Source of the DNA: JAYWXI01 sp036016955
GTDB lineage: Bacteria > Bacteroidota > Bacteroidia > Flavobacteriales > Weeksellaceae
Direction of reading: 5' to 3'
Assembly (NCBI RefSeq): GCF_036016955.1
Contig: NZ_JAYWXI010000003.1
Span: forward strand, 62,001-126,000
Length of the DNA stretch: 64,000 nt
Part shown: positions 41,920 through 51,315 of the stretch, piece by piece
How positions within the stretch are numbered: position 1 is the stretch's first letter
Layout of the letters: each line of letters begins with the position of its first letter
Made by a program: the position numbers and the translations under genes
Notes under the pieces: model-generated
The model's input: the letters and a program-made list of their open reading frames with translations, nothing else
Databases searched by the model: none
Told to the model about the DNA's origin: nothing

Positions 41920-43020
41920 TCAGGATTCTAAAACCTCTCGGTACACCGCCATTAAATTACGGGCGATAGCTTCGTCGTTAAACTTTTTTACAAAGGCTAA
42001 TCCCTTTTCCCGACGGCGGATTCTTTCGCTTTCGTTTTCCCAAAGGTACGCGATTTTGGCTCTCAGGTCCTCCACCGAATTAGGATGGACGTAAAGTGCA
42101 GCTTCGCCTCCGGCTTCGGGAAGGCAGCTCGTGTTGCTCGTAATTACGGGAGTTCCAGAAAATAATGCTTCAATCACCGGAATACCAAAGCCCTCAAAAA
42201 TGCTGGGGTACACAAACACGTCGGCTAAGCGGTATAGTCCTGCCAATTCTTCCATGGTGACGCCTTGAAGAAAAAGAACGTCCACGGCGCCTTTCCGAAT
42301 TTCTTTCTGAACCTTTTCAAAATATTTTTTTTGAGGTTTCCCAACCACTACCAGTGGAATGCCAGTCCCTTTTAGCGATTTGACAATATTAAGCAGGTTT
42401 TTTCTCGGTTCGATGGTTCCTACATTTAGAATGAAACGTTTAGGAAGAGGGTATTTTTCTCTAAGTCTGCTTAAAAATTCTTCGTTCAAAACCTCTTTAA
42501 AGGCCTGATGGCATCCTTGATACACCACGCGAATTTTGGATTCCGGAATTTGAAGGTAATGCATAATGTCCCGCTTGGTCTGTTCCGAGATGGCAATCAC
42601 CAAATCGGCTTGCTGTGCCGCATTTCGGAATTTCCAAAAATGAATTTTCCGATCGAACCAACGGTAGTATTGCGGATATCGCATGAAAATCAAATCGTGG
42701 ATGGTAACGATTTTTTTTATGGAACTACGGGACCAGCGAAGAGGTAGTTCTCCGGAAAGCCCGTGAAAAATAGTTGCTCCTAAATTTTGGGCATCAATGC
42801 CCATTTGCCTTTGCCGTGCCAAAAATCCGTTGGATGTTTCTTTAAAATCAACGTTCGGTAGTGCTAAAATAGCTTTTCCACGTTCGGAGGCTTTTTCACT
42901 TAAAAGAAGATAAGTGTTCTCGGGATAAAATGAGGCAAGAACCCGCACTAAATCCCGAGAATAGTTTCCTAACCCCGAAGCATTATGAAAGAAACGTTTG
43001 GCGTCAAAAGCAATCTTCAT
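41920..43020 (-). CDS. Glycosyltransferase family 4
   Basis: A 366-residue GT-B retaining glycosyltransferase. The N-terminal half starts with MKIAFDAKRFFHNASGLGNYS, the second half carries VGTIEPRKNLLNIVKSLK and the nucleotide-sugar motif YPSIFEGFGIPVIEALFSGTPVI, all typical of GT4. It probably adds a sugar to a surface glycan. ATG 43020 is used, as a TTG two codons earlier has no support. It follows the GT32-type gene by 28 nt on the same strand, and both lie downstream of dapD; sugar donor and acceptor are unknown. Confidence 0.9.
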   Translation of the reverse strand: MKIAFDAKRFFHNASGLGNYSRDLVRVLASFYPENTYLLLSEKASERGKAILALPNVDFKETSNGFLARQRQMGIDAQNLGATIFHGLSGELPLRWSRSSIKKIVTIHDLIFMRYPQYYRWFDRKIHFWKFRNAAQQADLVIAISEQTKRDIMHYLQIPESKIRVVYQGCHQAFKEVLNEEFLSRLREKYPLPKRFILNVGTIEPRKNLLNIVKSLKGTGIPLVVVGKPQKKYFEKVQKEIRKGAVDVLFLQGVTMEELAGLYRLADVFVYPSIFEGFGIPVIEALFSGTPVITSNTSCLPEAGGEAALYVHPNSVEDLRAKIAYLWENESERIRRREKGLAFVKKFNDEAIARNLMAVYREVLES

Positions 43021-43048
43021 TGGCAATTGGATTTGAAGTCGTCGGGGA

Positions 43049-43714
43049 TTAATCCTCTACCGGTTTGATGATGGGCTGAGACAATTGCTTCTTGTTCCAA
43101 TGCTCTTTTCGATTGGAATAAAGAAAAAATTTGGCCAGTTTGTACTTGTCTTCCACGTGCCCTTCGTATTCCGTTTTCATTTCTCGATAATCTGTGTCGG
43201 GATTTTCATTGAGCGCCCAATGAATTCCTTCAGTAAAAGCAGGAGGCCCAGTTGTTTTGTGAACATCGTGAGGAAAACGGTGTTCTTGAATATTCCGGAG
43301 GCAAACTTGAAGCGTTTTTTTCAAAAAAGGATGGCCAGCCTCAAAAAACAAAGCCCATTGAACGTAAAAATGATCGTTGTTTTCAATGGAAATAACGGCC
43401 TGGTCTTCTGGTTTTAAAAAATCCCTAAAGCGGCTTACCACCTTACAGTCGATATCCAAATAGATTCCCCCTTTTTTATAGAGAATGGCATACCTGAAAA
43501 AATCGGCCTTTGCGGCTCCTATGGTAAGGCTTCGGTAAGCCCGTTCGTATTCGGCGGGCATTTCTTCCCTAAAGAATTGAAGGATTTTTTCATCGTCATA
43601 AAAATGCCACTGGTAGTCCGGATTTCGGCGGAGCATCCTCTTGATATGCCATCGGGTCAACCAAGGAAGTTCTTTGTTCTTAAACGTTTGGAAAATCTGC
43701 TTGGGGATTGCCAT
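43049..43714 (-). CDS. Glycosyltransferase family 32-type (Och1-like)
   Basis: A 221-residue GT-A glycosyltransferase, recognised by IPKQIFQTFKNKELPWLTRWHIK at the N-terminus, the segment GAAKADFFRYAILYKKGGIYLD and the DxD motif LDIDC that binds metal and nucleotide sugar. Och1-like members transfer mannose, galactose or other sugars in surface polysaccharides. No membrane helix, so it would work in the cytoplasm. It forms a pair with the GT4 gene and starts 26 nt after the dapD stop. Confidence 0.85.
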   Translation of the reverse strand: MAIPKQIFQTFKNKELPWLTRWHIKRMLRRNPDYQWHFYDDEKILQFFREEMPAEYERAYRSLTIGAAKADFFRYAILYKKGGIYLDIDCKVVSRFRDFLKPEDQAVISIENNDHFYVQWALFFEAGHPFLKKTLQVCLRNIQEHRFPHDVHKTTGPPAFTEGIHWALNENPDTDYREMKTEYEGHVEDKYKLAKFFLYSNRKEHWNKKQLSQPIIKPVED

Positions 43715-43740
43715 AAAACTCTAAAAATTAATACAAAATC

Positions 43741-44553
43741 TTAAACCGCCACGTTGTTTTCGCGAAGTGCGTCGTTTAGTGAGGTTTTTTTATCGGTGGA
43801 TTCTTTTCGCTGACCGATGATTAATGCACAAGGCACCTGATATTCTCCCGCTGGAAACCTTTTGGTGTAGCTTCCGGGAATAACCACCGAACGAGCTGGT
43901 ACGCGTCCTTTAAGTTCTACCGGAGTATCGCCCGTTACATCAATAATTTTGGTGGATGCAGTAAGCACGACATTGGCTCCGAGTACGGCTTCTTTCTCTA
44001 CATGAACGCCTTCCACCACAATACAACGAGAGCCCACAAATACATCGTCTTCAATAATTACGGGAGCCGCTTGCAATGGTTCCAAAACGCCGCCGATGCC
44101 TACGCCTCCACTCAAATGGACATTTTTACCGATTTGAGCACAACTTCCTACCGTTGCCCAAGTATCCACCATGGTTCCCGAATCCACATAGGCCCCGATA
44201 TTAACGTAAGAAGGCATCATGATAACCCCTGAGGCGACAAAAGCACCTTCTCTGGCAATGGCATGAGGAACCACTCTAACGCCTTTTTCAGCATAGTTTT
44301 TCTTCAAAGGAATTTTGTCGTGAAATTCAAAAGGACCTACTTCGATGGTTTCCATTTTTTGAATGGGAAAATACATCACCACGGCCTTTTTTACCCATTC
44401 GTTTACCTGCCATCCGTTAGCGGTAGGTTCGGCCACACGAAGCGTTCCTGCGTCCAGCTTAGCGATTACTTCTCTTACGGCTGCTTTATTTTCTTCAAGA
44501 TTTAAAAGGTCTCTATTATCCCAAATAGCTTCGATCGTCTGTTGCAAACTCAT
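43741..44553 (-). CDS. dapD: Tetrahydrodipicolinate N-succinyltransferase
   Basis: This enzyme succinylates tetrahydrodipicolinate in the succinylase branch of lysine and diaminopimelate synthesis. The 270-residue protein has an N-terminal helical domain (LQQTIEAIWDNRDLLNLEENK) and a left-handed parallel beta-helix of hexapeptide repeats (about 100-230; FVASGVIMMPSYVNIGAYVDSGTMVDTWATVGS is its core, shown here in part) ending in RVPARSVVIPGS. Length matches the family (270-280). The ATG at 44553 has a -7 box 29 nt upstream. Two glycosyltransferase genes follow it closely, an unusual pairing. Confidence 0.95.
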   Translation of the reverse strand: MSLQQTIEAIWDNRDLLNLEENKAAVREVIAKLDAGTLRVAEPTANGWQVNEWVKKAVVMYFPIQKMETIEVGPFEFHDKIPLKKNYAEKGVRVVPHAIAREGAFVASGVIMMPSYVNIGAYVDSGTMVDTWATVGSCAQIGKNVHLSGGVGIGGVLEPLQAAPVIIEDDVFVGSRCIVVEGVHVEKEAVLGANVVLTASTKIIDVTGDTPVELKGRVPARSVVIPGSYTKRFPAGEYQVPCALIIGQRKESTDKKTSLNDALRENNVAV

Positions 44554-44582
44554 TATGATATTGTTTTTTTTTAGGTTTCCTG

Positions 44583-44590
44583 CAAAAATA
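44583..44590 (-). promoter_or_regulatory. -7 box of dapD promoter
   Basis: Minus strand TATTTTTG, exact consensus, with a TTG 24 nt upstream. Confidence 0.5.
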
Positions 44591-44664
44591 CGCATTGATA
44601 ACGGTATGGAGAAACAAAAAAACAATGATTTGCAAAATAGAAAATAACAATGGATTTTTTAATA

Positions 44665-44704
44665 TTAAAAAGCCCTGCCTCTTAAAAGTTAAGAAGCAGG
44701 GCTC
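44665..44704 (-). terminator. Terminator after sucA-sucB
   Basis: On the minus strand, AGCCCTGCTTCTTAA pairs with TTAAGAGGCAGGGCT (one mismatch) and is followed by TTTTTAATATT. Confidence 0.85.
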
Positions 44705-44731
44705 TATTGAAGTATTTGAACTTTTTTGATC

Positions 44732-45964
44732 TTAAAGTTCCAACGCTTTTCTTTCGTCGCCGTCCATAAGGAATTTTACCGGATTGTCGATGGCTTCTTT
44801 AATTGCAACCAAGAATCCTACCGATTCACGACCGTCAATGATTCGGTGGTCATAAGAAAGAGCCAAGTACATCATCGGACGAATTTCAACTTTCCCGTCA
44901 ATAGCGACCGGACGCTGAATGATGTTGTGCATGCCCAAAATAGCCGATTGAGGAGGATTGATAATTGGGGTGGAAAGCATTGAACCGAAAACCCCGCCGT
45001 TGGTGATGGTAAACGTTCCTCCGGTCATTTCATCAACGCTGATATTGCCTTCCCTAACTTTGTCGGCTAAAGCCTTGATATTGGCTTCTACTCCACGAAG
45101 CGTCATGTTTTCTGCATTTCTCAATACAGGAACCATTAGTCCCTTCGGTCCAGATACCGCAATGGAAATATCGCAGAAATCGTAATTTACTTTAAAATCG
45201 CCATCAATGGAAGCGTTAACGTCAGGGTAAAGTTGCAATGCCCGTGTTACCGCCTTGGTGAAGAAAGACATAAAACCTAATCCTACGCCGTGCTTGGCCG
45301 CAAATTCTTCTTTATATTGTTTTCTGATTCTGAAAATTTCAGACATATCCACCTCGTTAAAAGTGGTTAGCATAGCAGTTTCATTTTTTACGGAAACGAG
45401 TCTTGCCGCCAATTTTCTTCTCAGCATGGAAAGTTTCGTGCTAGTCATTGCCCTTGAACCACTAGTGGATGAAACCGAACCGAACGAAGGCGTGGCCTTT
45501 ACGGCATCCTCTTTGGTGATACGGCCGTCTCTTCCGGTACCCTGAACCTGAGCAGCTTCAATGCCTTTTTCATCCAAAACTTTCTTTGCTGCAGGCGAAG
45601 GTGTTCCCGTAGCATAAGTTGAAGCGGCTGCTTTAGGTTCTTCTTTCTTTTCTTCTTTTTTGGGTTCTTCAGCTTTTGGCTCTTCTTTTTTCTCTTCAGA
45701 AGAAGCTCCTGCTTCCGGTTTAGCGGCCGCCATGTCGATAAGACAAACCACTTGCCCTACCTGAACCACTTCGCCTTCTTCTGCCTTTAGCGTGATGATA
45801 CCACTTTGCTCCGCAGGAAGTTCCAAAGTCGCTTTATCGGAATCGACTTCCGCAATTGGCTGATCTTTTTCAACATAATCGCCGTCTTGCACCAACCACG
45901 TTGCTATTTCAACCTCGGTGATGGACTCTCCCGGCGAAGGAACTTTCATTTCTAGAACTGACAT
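44732..45964 (-). CDS. sucB: 2-oxoglutarate dehydrogenase E2, succinyltransferase
   Basis: The core of the 2-oxoglutarate dehydrogenase complex, moving succinyl groups to CoA. The 410-residue protein has one lipoyl domain with lysine K44 in DSDKATLELP, a charged linker of Lys, Glu, Ala and Pro (about 79-116), a subunit-binding domain (about 118-155, TPSPAAKKVLDEKGIEA) and the catalytic domain, with His373 and Asp377 in SYDHRIIDGR. The single lipoyl domain and the SYDHRIIDG form distinguish it from the pyruvate type at 60-1667. It starts 45 nt after sucA, so the two form an operon ending at the 44665 terminator. Confidence 0.96.
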   Translation of the reverse strand: MSVLEMKVPSPGESITEVEIATWLVQDGDYVEKDQPIAEVDSDKATLELPAEQSGIITLKAEEGEVVQVGQVVCLIDMAAAKPEAGASSEEKKEEPKAEEPKKEEKKEEPKAAASTYATGTPSPAAKKVLDEKGIEAAQVQGTGRDGRITKEDAVKATPSFGSVSSTSGSRAMTSTKLSMLRRKLAARLVSVKNETAMLTTFNEVDMSEIFRIRKQYKEEFAAKHGVGLGFMSFFTKAVTRALQLYPDVNASIDGDFKVNYDFCDISIAVSGPKGLMVPVLRNAENMTLRGVEANIKALADKVREGNISVDEMTGGTFTITNGGVFGSMLSTPIINPPQSAILGMHNIIQRPVAIDGKVEIRPMMYLALSYDHRIIDGRESVGFLVAIKEAIDNPVKFLMDGDERKALEL

Positions 45965-46009
45965 ATTTTTCTTATTTATTATTTCGTTGATGAATGATTT
46001 CTTTTTTAA

Positions 46010-48781
46010 TTATAACTCGAATACGCGGTTGATGACATCGGTTTGGTTGCGTTCGAACATTTTGTGGCTTCCAGGGGCGGGTGCACCACTCGGAACCGGA
46101 GCAATTACCTGGATGCCCGTATCTCTGAAATTTCTCAGGATGTAAGTCCAAGCCCCCATGTTTTCAGGTTCTTCCTGAGCCCATACCAAGGATTCCCGAT
46201 CGGAATATTTGGTTAGCACAGCGTCAATGGCTTCTTTTTGCAGAGGGTAAAGCTGTTCCAAACGAACAATTGCCAAGTCGTCCCGTCCTAATTCTTCTTG
46301 TTTAGCCAACAATTCGTAGTAGAGTTTGCCCGAACATAGCACCAAGCGTTTCACTTTAGCCGCTTGCGCATTGGCATCGTCAATCACAGGTTGGAATTGC
46401 CCTTCTGCCAACTCTCTGAAGTTTGAAATTACTTTCGGATGGCGAAGCAAGGATTTTGGCGACATGATGACCAAAGGCTTCCTGAAGTTGAATTTCAACT
46501 GTCTTCTAAGAATATGGAACATATTGGCAGGAGTCGTACAATTGGCCACGATCATATTTTCGTTGGCACAGAGCGCTAGGAATCGCTCCAATCTCGCCGA
46601 AGAGTGCTCCGCACCTTGTCCCTCGAATCCGTGAGGTAAAAGCATGACCAGCCCGTTTTGGATTTTCCATTTTTCTTCTGCTGCCACTAAATACTGATCG
46701 ATAATGATTTGCGCCCCGTTGACAAAATCCCCAAACTGAGCTTCCCAAATCGTGAGTGTATTGGGCGATGCCATGGCGTAACCATAATCGAAGCCCAGTA
46801 CCCCATACTCCGAAAGGTGAGAGTTGAAAATATCGAACCGTTGTGAGGTTAACTCCTTAAGAGGAGCATACTCTTCCTCATTATCCTCGGTTTTGACCAC
46901 CGCATGGCGATGAGAGAAGGTTCCACGTTCGACATCTTCCCCGGAAATTCTAACATCATGCCCTTCGGATAGTAGTGTGGCATAAGCCAACCACTCTCCT
47001 ATCGCCCAGTCGATTGTATCGCTTTCAATCATTTTTAATCTTTGATCGAATAAGCGTTTTATTTTATTGATGAATTTTTTATCCGAAGGTAAAGTGGACA
47101 TTTTAACGGCTAAAGTCTTTAAGTCCTCCAGCGGAAAGGAGGTGTCATACTGTCCTTGTAGCGCTCCTTTTTTGCATAGAGGAAAATCCTTCCAATCGTC
47201 CTTCATGAAAATATCCAACGTATTTTTCTGAATTTCTTTGGAGGCATCAAAATTTTCATCCAATAGCGCTTTAAATTCGGCTTCCATGGATTTTAGCACC
47301 TCATTGGAAACGACTTTCTCCTTAATGAGCTTGTCTTTATAAATTTCTCTCGGATTTGGATGTTTTGCGATGGTTTTATACAAATTGGGCTGGGTGAATC
47401 GAGGTTCATCCCCTTCGTTATGACCATATTTGCGGTAGCCCAACAAATCGATATAGACATCTTTGTTAAATTTAGCACGGTATTCTGCCGCAAAACGGAT
47501 GGCATGAACCACCGCCTCCACGTCATCCGCATTAACGTGCATTACCGGAGAATTGGTTACTTTAGCAATATCCGTGCAATAGGTTGACGAACGGGCATCC
47601 AAATAATTCGTGGTAAACGAAACCTGATTGTTCACTACAATATGAACGCTTCCTCCTGTTTTATACCCGTCCAAAGTCATCATCTGAGCCACCTCGTACA
47701 CAATGCCTTGACCGGCAATGGCACCGTCTCCGTGAATCACAATCGGAAGTACTTTAGAGTAATCTCCCTGATACTGGTGGTCTACTTTGGAACGACAAAT
47801 TCCCATGACCAAAGCCGCTACCGTTTCCAAATGCGAAGGGTTTGGCGTCAGGTTGATGGAAACCTCTTCACCAGATGCGGTTACTATTTTCTTTGAAGAG
47901 CCTAAGTGGTATTTTACGTCCCCGGAGAAAACATCTTCCTCAAACTCTTTGCCTTCAAATTCGGAGAAAATTTGTTTGTAAGATTTTCCAAAAATATTGG
48001 ATAAAACGTTCAGTCGCCCACGGTGAGCCATCCCCAGGACGACTTCGTCCACACCGAGTTGGGAAGACCGTGTGATGAGTTGATCCAAAGCCGGAATTAA
48101 AGATTCGCCTCCCTCAAGGGAAAAACGCTTCTGACCCACAAATTTGGTATGCAGATAATTCTCGAAAGCTACCGCCTGATTAAGTTTTTGAAGAATTTCC
48201 GTCTTCTCCGCTGCCGACAAAGAAGGGTGATTTTCGTTTACCTGCAACCATTGGCGGATAAACTCCTTCTCCTCGACGTTTTCCATATGCATATATTCCA
48301 CCCCGATGGAATCACAGTAGATATTTTCCAAATGGGTAATAATGGCTTGTAACGTTGCGGCTTCGGGCATCCCCGTTTCCACCGCACAATTGAACTTGGT
48401 GTTTAGATCGCTTTGACTCAAACCAAAATTTTCGATGTCCAGTGTGGGTTGGTAATGCCTCCGTTCTCTAACCGGATTGGTTCGGGTGAAAAGGTGCCCG
48501 CGATGGCGGTAGGCCTCAATAAGATTCAAAACCTTGAATTCCTTTTTGATATCCTCAGGAATTTGACCTTGAGCCGCTGCCTGGCCAACTTGAGCCGCAA
48601 TGCCGGAAGAACCGGAAGTTGCCATTTCGACCGAGTCGTCATAATTTTCGAGTGCAAAGTCAAAGCCTTGAAAAAAGGCCTTCCACGAAGGCTCCAAAGA
48701 ATCGGGATACTTTAAATACTGCTGGTATAAATCCTCAATAAATTGGGAATGCGCAGCATTTAGAAAGGAAAATCTGTCCAT
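46010..48781 (-). CDS. sucA: 2-oxoglutarate dehydrogenase E1
   Basis: A thiamine-diphosphate-dependent decarboxylase of the citric acid cycle, 923 residues, normal for the family. The N-terminus (LNAAHSQFIEDLYQQYLKYPDS) is the E2-contact region. The core shows GMAHRGRLNVLSNI, the ThDP-binding HGDGAIAGQGIVYE (GDG...N type) and later motifs HGFEGQGAEHSSARLERFL and WAQEEPENMGAWTY. The gene begins after the -7 box at 48820-48827 and is followed by sucB. Its E3 is probably LpdA at 6417-7808. Confidence 0.96.
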   Translation of the reverse strand: MDRFSFLNAAHSQFIEDLYQQYLKYPDSLEPSWKAFFQGFDFALENYDDSVEMATSGSSGIAAQVGQAAAQGQIPEDIKKEFKVLNLIEAYRHRGHLFTRTNPVRERRHYQPTLDIENFGLSQSDLNTKFNCAVETGMPEAATLQAIITHLENIYCDSIGVEYMHMENVEEKEFIRQWLQVNENHPSLSAAEKTEILQKLNQAVAFENYLHTKFVGQKRFSLEGGESLIPALDQLITRSSQLGVDEVVLGMAHRGRLNVLSNIFGKSYKQIFSEFEGKEFEEDVFSGDVKYHLGSSKKIVTASGEEVSINLTPNPSHLETVAALVMGICRSKVDHQYQGDYSKVLPIVIHGDGAIAGQGIVYEVAQMMTLDGYKTGGSVHIVVNNQVSFTTNYLDARSSTYCTDIAKVTNSPVMHVNADDVEAVVHAIRFAAEYRAKFNKDVYIDLLGYRKYGHNEGDEPRFTQPNLYKTIAKHPNPREIYKDKLIKEKVVSNEVLKSMEAEFKALLDENFDASKEIQKNTLDIFMKDDWKDFPLCKKGALQGQYDTSFPLEDLKTLAVKMSTLPSDKKFINKIKRLFDQRLKMIESDTIDWAIGEWLAYATLLSEGHDVRISGEDVERGTFSHRHAVVKTEDNEEEYAPLKELTSQRFDIFNSHLSEYGVLGFDYGYAMASPNTLTIWEAQFGDFVNGAQIIIDQYLVAAEEKWKIQNGLVMLLPHGFEGQGAEHSSARLERFLALCANENMIVANCTTPANMFHILRRQLKFNFRKPLVIMSPKSLLRHPKVISNFRELAEGQFQPVIDDANAQAAKVKRLVLCSGKLYYELLAKQEELGRDDLAIVRLEQLYPLQKEAIDAVLTKYSDRESLVWAQEEPENMGAWTYILRNFRDTGIQVIAPVPSGAPAPGSHKMFERNQTDVINRVFEL

Positions 48782-48819
48782 TATTTACAGTTTCTGTTCA
48801 ATACTATATTGTTAATTCA

Positions 48820-48827
48820 CAAATTTA
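48820..48827 (-). promoter_or_regulatory. -7 box of sucA-sucB promoter
   Basis: Minus strand TAAATTTG, exact consensus, about 38 nt before the ATG at 48781. Confidence 0.55.
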
Positions 48828-48894
48828 AGAAAAATATGCCACTCGGAAAATTATTTTTAAACGAAAAATTTTATCCCGAATTAAACCTTAATCT

Positions 48895-49932
48895 TTAGCG
48901 GAAAACCGGCAAAGCCAACTTTAAATTAACCTCTCCGTTTTCTTTGGGAGGCTCGATGAAAACTTGTTGCAATTCCCCATACCTCATCGTATCTTTTTTA
49001 GCTTTCTGAAGCAGCTGCTGAATGGCTTGCCCCCTATTTTTGTAGGCCCCTTTGTAATACAGAACGTACCGGGTTCCCGCGTGGAGTGTGCGGAAGCTGA
49101 AATTATTGTCCGAAACCGAAGAACGTTTGGATAAAGGAACTCCGTAATAGTACGAAACTTCCTTATCTTTGGTATTGTTGGCATCCGTTAAAAGCACCGG
49201 TAGCCCAAACTCGTCCTCTTGCTTGGCTAAATCCACGGTGACGAAATTACAAACCTTATTATGATTCATAACGATGTTTTTTATCAGAGCATCTCCCTTG
49301 TTAGAGGTGCTTACATTAATGCCGAGAAGAAGCTCTCCTGGAGATTTTTCCACCATCAGACTATCGTATTTGATGGAGGCCAACATCTCATCCTTATTTA
49401 CCTTATTGCCTAATAAAGCGGAAAGATTGGCCATACTCTTATCCAGAAGCCCTACAAAGTCGCTTTCGGACCAAAGGTTAGCCGTACGTTTCAACCACGG
49501 TTGTTTAGGCGTGTGCACCAGCCAGGTCATTTTGGTTTTTTGAGGCGATACGGCCTTGAATTTAACGTCAATCCGATACGGCATGGAATCGTCCCCTTCG
49601 AAAAGCTGGTATCTTAAGGTTTTGTAAGGGTTTTCGTAACGGATGTACATTTCGCCTTTTTCTCCGCTGCCTTTGCGACTGAATCCCATTGACGCTCCTT
49701 GGCCGATGTAGGGCGTATAATACACCAGTGAAGTTCCTTTATCCGAAATGAAATATTGGTTCCAACGGGTAAACTGCCGAAAGTCGTTAAATTGAGGGTA
49801 AACCTTATCCAAAGGATAGGCGATTTCTTTTTCGATGGTGAAGGTTTTGCTCTCGTCGACAAAGTACATCGAAGCAGCATAAACAGCAAGCAATAAGCCA
49901 CCTGAAACAATAAAAAACTTGATCCAACGCAT
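48895..49932 (-). CDS. SRPBCC (Bet v1-like) domain protein with N-terminal anchor
   Basis: A 345-residue protein. A hydrophobic N-terminal helix (about 3-26, WIKFFIVSGGLLLAVYAASMY) is followed by a START/SRPBCC-like domain (about 35-165, TFTIEKEIAYPLDKVYPQFNDFRQFTRWNQYF with the typical W and pocket residues; quoted only in pieces), then a second alpha/beta part (about 185-345) resembling a SOUL/GyrI-like effector fold, ending VNLKLALPVFR. The domain assignments are by eye. It lies 84 nt after glgC on the same strand and has a near-perfect promoter whose -7 box is 4 nt before the ATG, so the transcript is probably leaderless. Confidence 0.7.
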   Translation of the reverse strand: MRWIKFFIVSGGLLLAVYAASMYFVDESKTFTIEKEIAYPLDKVYPQFNDFRQFTRWNQYFISDKGTSLVYYTPYIGQGASMGFSRKGSGEKGEMYIRYENPYKTLRYQLFEGDDSMPYRIDVKFKAVSPQKTKMTWLVHTPKQPWLKRTANLWSESDFVGLLDKSMANLSALLGNKVNKDEMLASIKYDSLMVEKSPGELLLGINVSTSNKGDALIKNIVMNHNKVCNFVTVDLAKQEDEFGLPVLLTDANNTKDKEVSYYYGVPLSKRSSVSDNNFSFRTLHAGTRYVLYYKGAYKNRGQAIQQLLQKAKKDTMRYGELQQVFIEPPKENGEVNLKLALPVFR

Positions 49933-49936
49933 TGGG

Positions 49937-49967
49937 CAAAAATATAAAGAAAAAGAAGAGTGCGCAA
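49937..49967 (-). promoter_or_regulatory. Consensus promoter abutting the SRPBCC gene start
   Basis: On the minus strand TTG (49967-49965), 20 nt, then TATTTTTG (49944-49937), an exact match. The start codon begins 5 nt after the box. Confidence 0.7.
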
Positions 49968-50016
49968 AACTAAGCCCACCCTTCTTTTTGTTTTTTCGAT
50001 GCGGTCTAAAACGCGC

Positions 50017-51288
50017 CTACTCGATATGGGTTCCGTTAGGAAGAACCGCATTTTTCTTGACCACGATAATGCCGTCCTTTATGGAATGGGTATCGTAGTC
50101 GCCATCGGGAAGATGATGCCCGCCGATGATGCGGACGTTGTCTCCAATGCGGCAGTTCTTGTCGATAATGGCCTTATCAATGTAAGAATATTTGCCTATC
50201 CCGATGTTCGGTAGTCCTTTTTGACGGTTTTCTTCTAAGGCCTCCGTGTCCTCGTAAAAATCGCTTCCCATGATATAGGTGTTGTTGATGGAGGCTCCTT
50301 TGTCGATTCGGGTACGGTTACCGATAATGGAACGCTCAATCTTATCTGCCAAGATGATGCAGCCGTCCGCAATGATGGCTTTGCTTACATAAGAGCCGTT
50401 AATTTTGGAAGGCGGAAGCATTCTTGCCCGCGTAAACACCGGCGCAGAAGAAAACAAATTAAATTTCGGAAGTTCGGAGGTCAAATCCAAATTCGCCTCG
50501 AAAAAAGACTCTATGGTTCCAATATCCGTCCAATACCCGTCGTATTGGTAACTCAAAGCATTGTAGCCTTTGGCAATCGCATTAGGGATGAGTTCTTTTC
50601 CGAAATCGTCTCCCGGGTCTTCTTCAAAAATACGCTTCAGTACCTTTTTATCGAAAACATAAATTCCCATGGAGGCTAAATATTCTTTTCCTTCGTTTTT
50701 GCTTTTTTCCGAAGTTTCGGACTTCCAATCCGGAAGAAGTTCTGCAGAAGGTTTTTCGATGAAAGACGCAATCCTTCCCTGATCATCGGATTTTAAAATC
50801 CCGAATCCCGTGGCGTCTTTTGCATTAACCGGAATGGTGGCAATGGTAATGTCGCCCTTGTTTTTTACATGAAAGTCAATCATTTCACGAAAATCCATTT
50901 GGTAAAGCTGATCGCCCGAAAGAATAAGCACATAATCGTAATCGTACTTGTCCATATGTTTCATGCTCTGCCGTACCGCATCTGCCGTGCCTTGATACCA
51001 CTGGTCGTTTTCCACATTTTGTTCGGCCGCCAAAATATCCACAAACCCTTTGCTGAAAATATCAAAGTGATAAGAGTTCTTGATATGGGAATTAAGTGAA
51101 GCCGAATTAAATTGCGTCAACACCAAAATCTTATTGTAACCGGAATTCAGGCAGTTGGAAATCGGAATATCCACAAGCCTATACTTTCCGGCAATGGGAA
51201 CAGCCGGCTTTGATCGAGAGTAAGTCAGCGGGGAGAGTCGAGTGCCTCGACCACCTCCCAAAACAATGGAAATAACGTTTGGTTTCAT
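50017..51288 (-). CDS. glgC: Glucose-1-phosphate adenylyltransferase
   Basis: Makes ADP-glucose from ATP and glucose 1-phosphate, the committed step of glycogen synthesis. The 423-residue protein has the nucleotide-binding GGGRGTRLSPLTYSRSKPAVP (13-33, cited in part) and VDIPISNCLNSG, the Glc1P-binding segment IEKPSAE, and a C-terminal left-handed beta-helix (about 300-410, e.g. SIIGNRTRIDKGASI, INNTYIMGSDFYE). It is the third gene of the glg operon (27 nt after glgA). Allosteric behaviour cannot be read from sequence. Confidence 0.95.
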   Translation of the reverse strand: MKPNVISIVLGGGRGTRLSPLTYSRSKPAVPIAGKYRLVDIPISNCLNSGYNKILVLTQFNSASLNSHIKNSYHFDIFSKGFVDILAAEQNVENDQWYQGTADAVRQSMKHMDKYDYDYVLILSGDQLYQMDFREMIDFHVKNKGDITIATIPVNAKDATGFGILKSDDQGRIASFIEKPSAELLPDWKSETSEKSKNEGKEYLASMGIYVFDKKVLKRIFEEDPGDDFGKELIPNAIAKGYNALSYQYDGYWTDIGTIESFFEANLDLTSELPKFNLFSSAPVFTRARMLPPSKINGSYVSKAIIADGCIILADKIERSIIGNRTRIDKGASINNTYIMGSDFYEDTEALEENRQKGLPNIGIGKYSYIDKAIIDKNCRIGDNVRIIGGHHLPDGDYDTHSIKDGIIVVKKNAVLPNGTHIE

Positions 51289-51315
51289 ATACTAATTTAC
51301 GCGTTAGACATCGGA

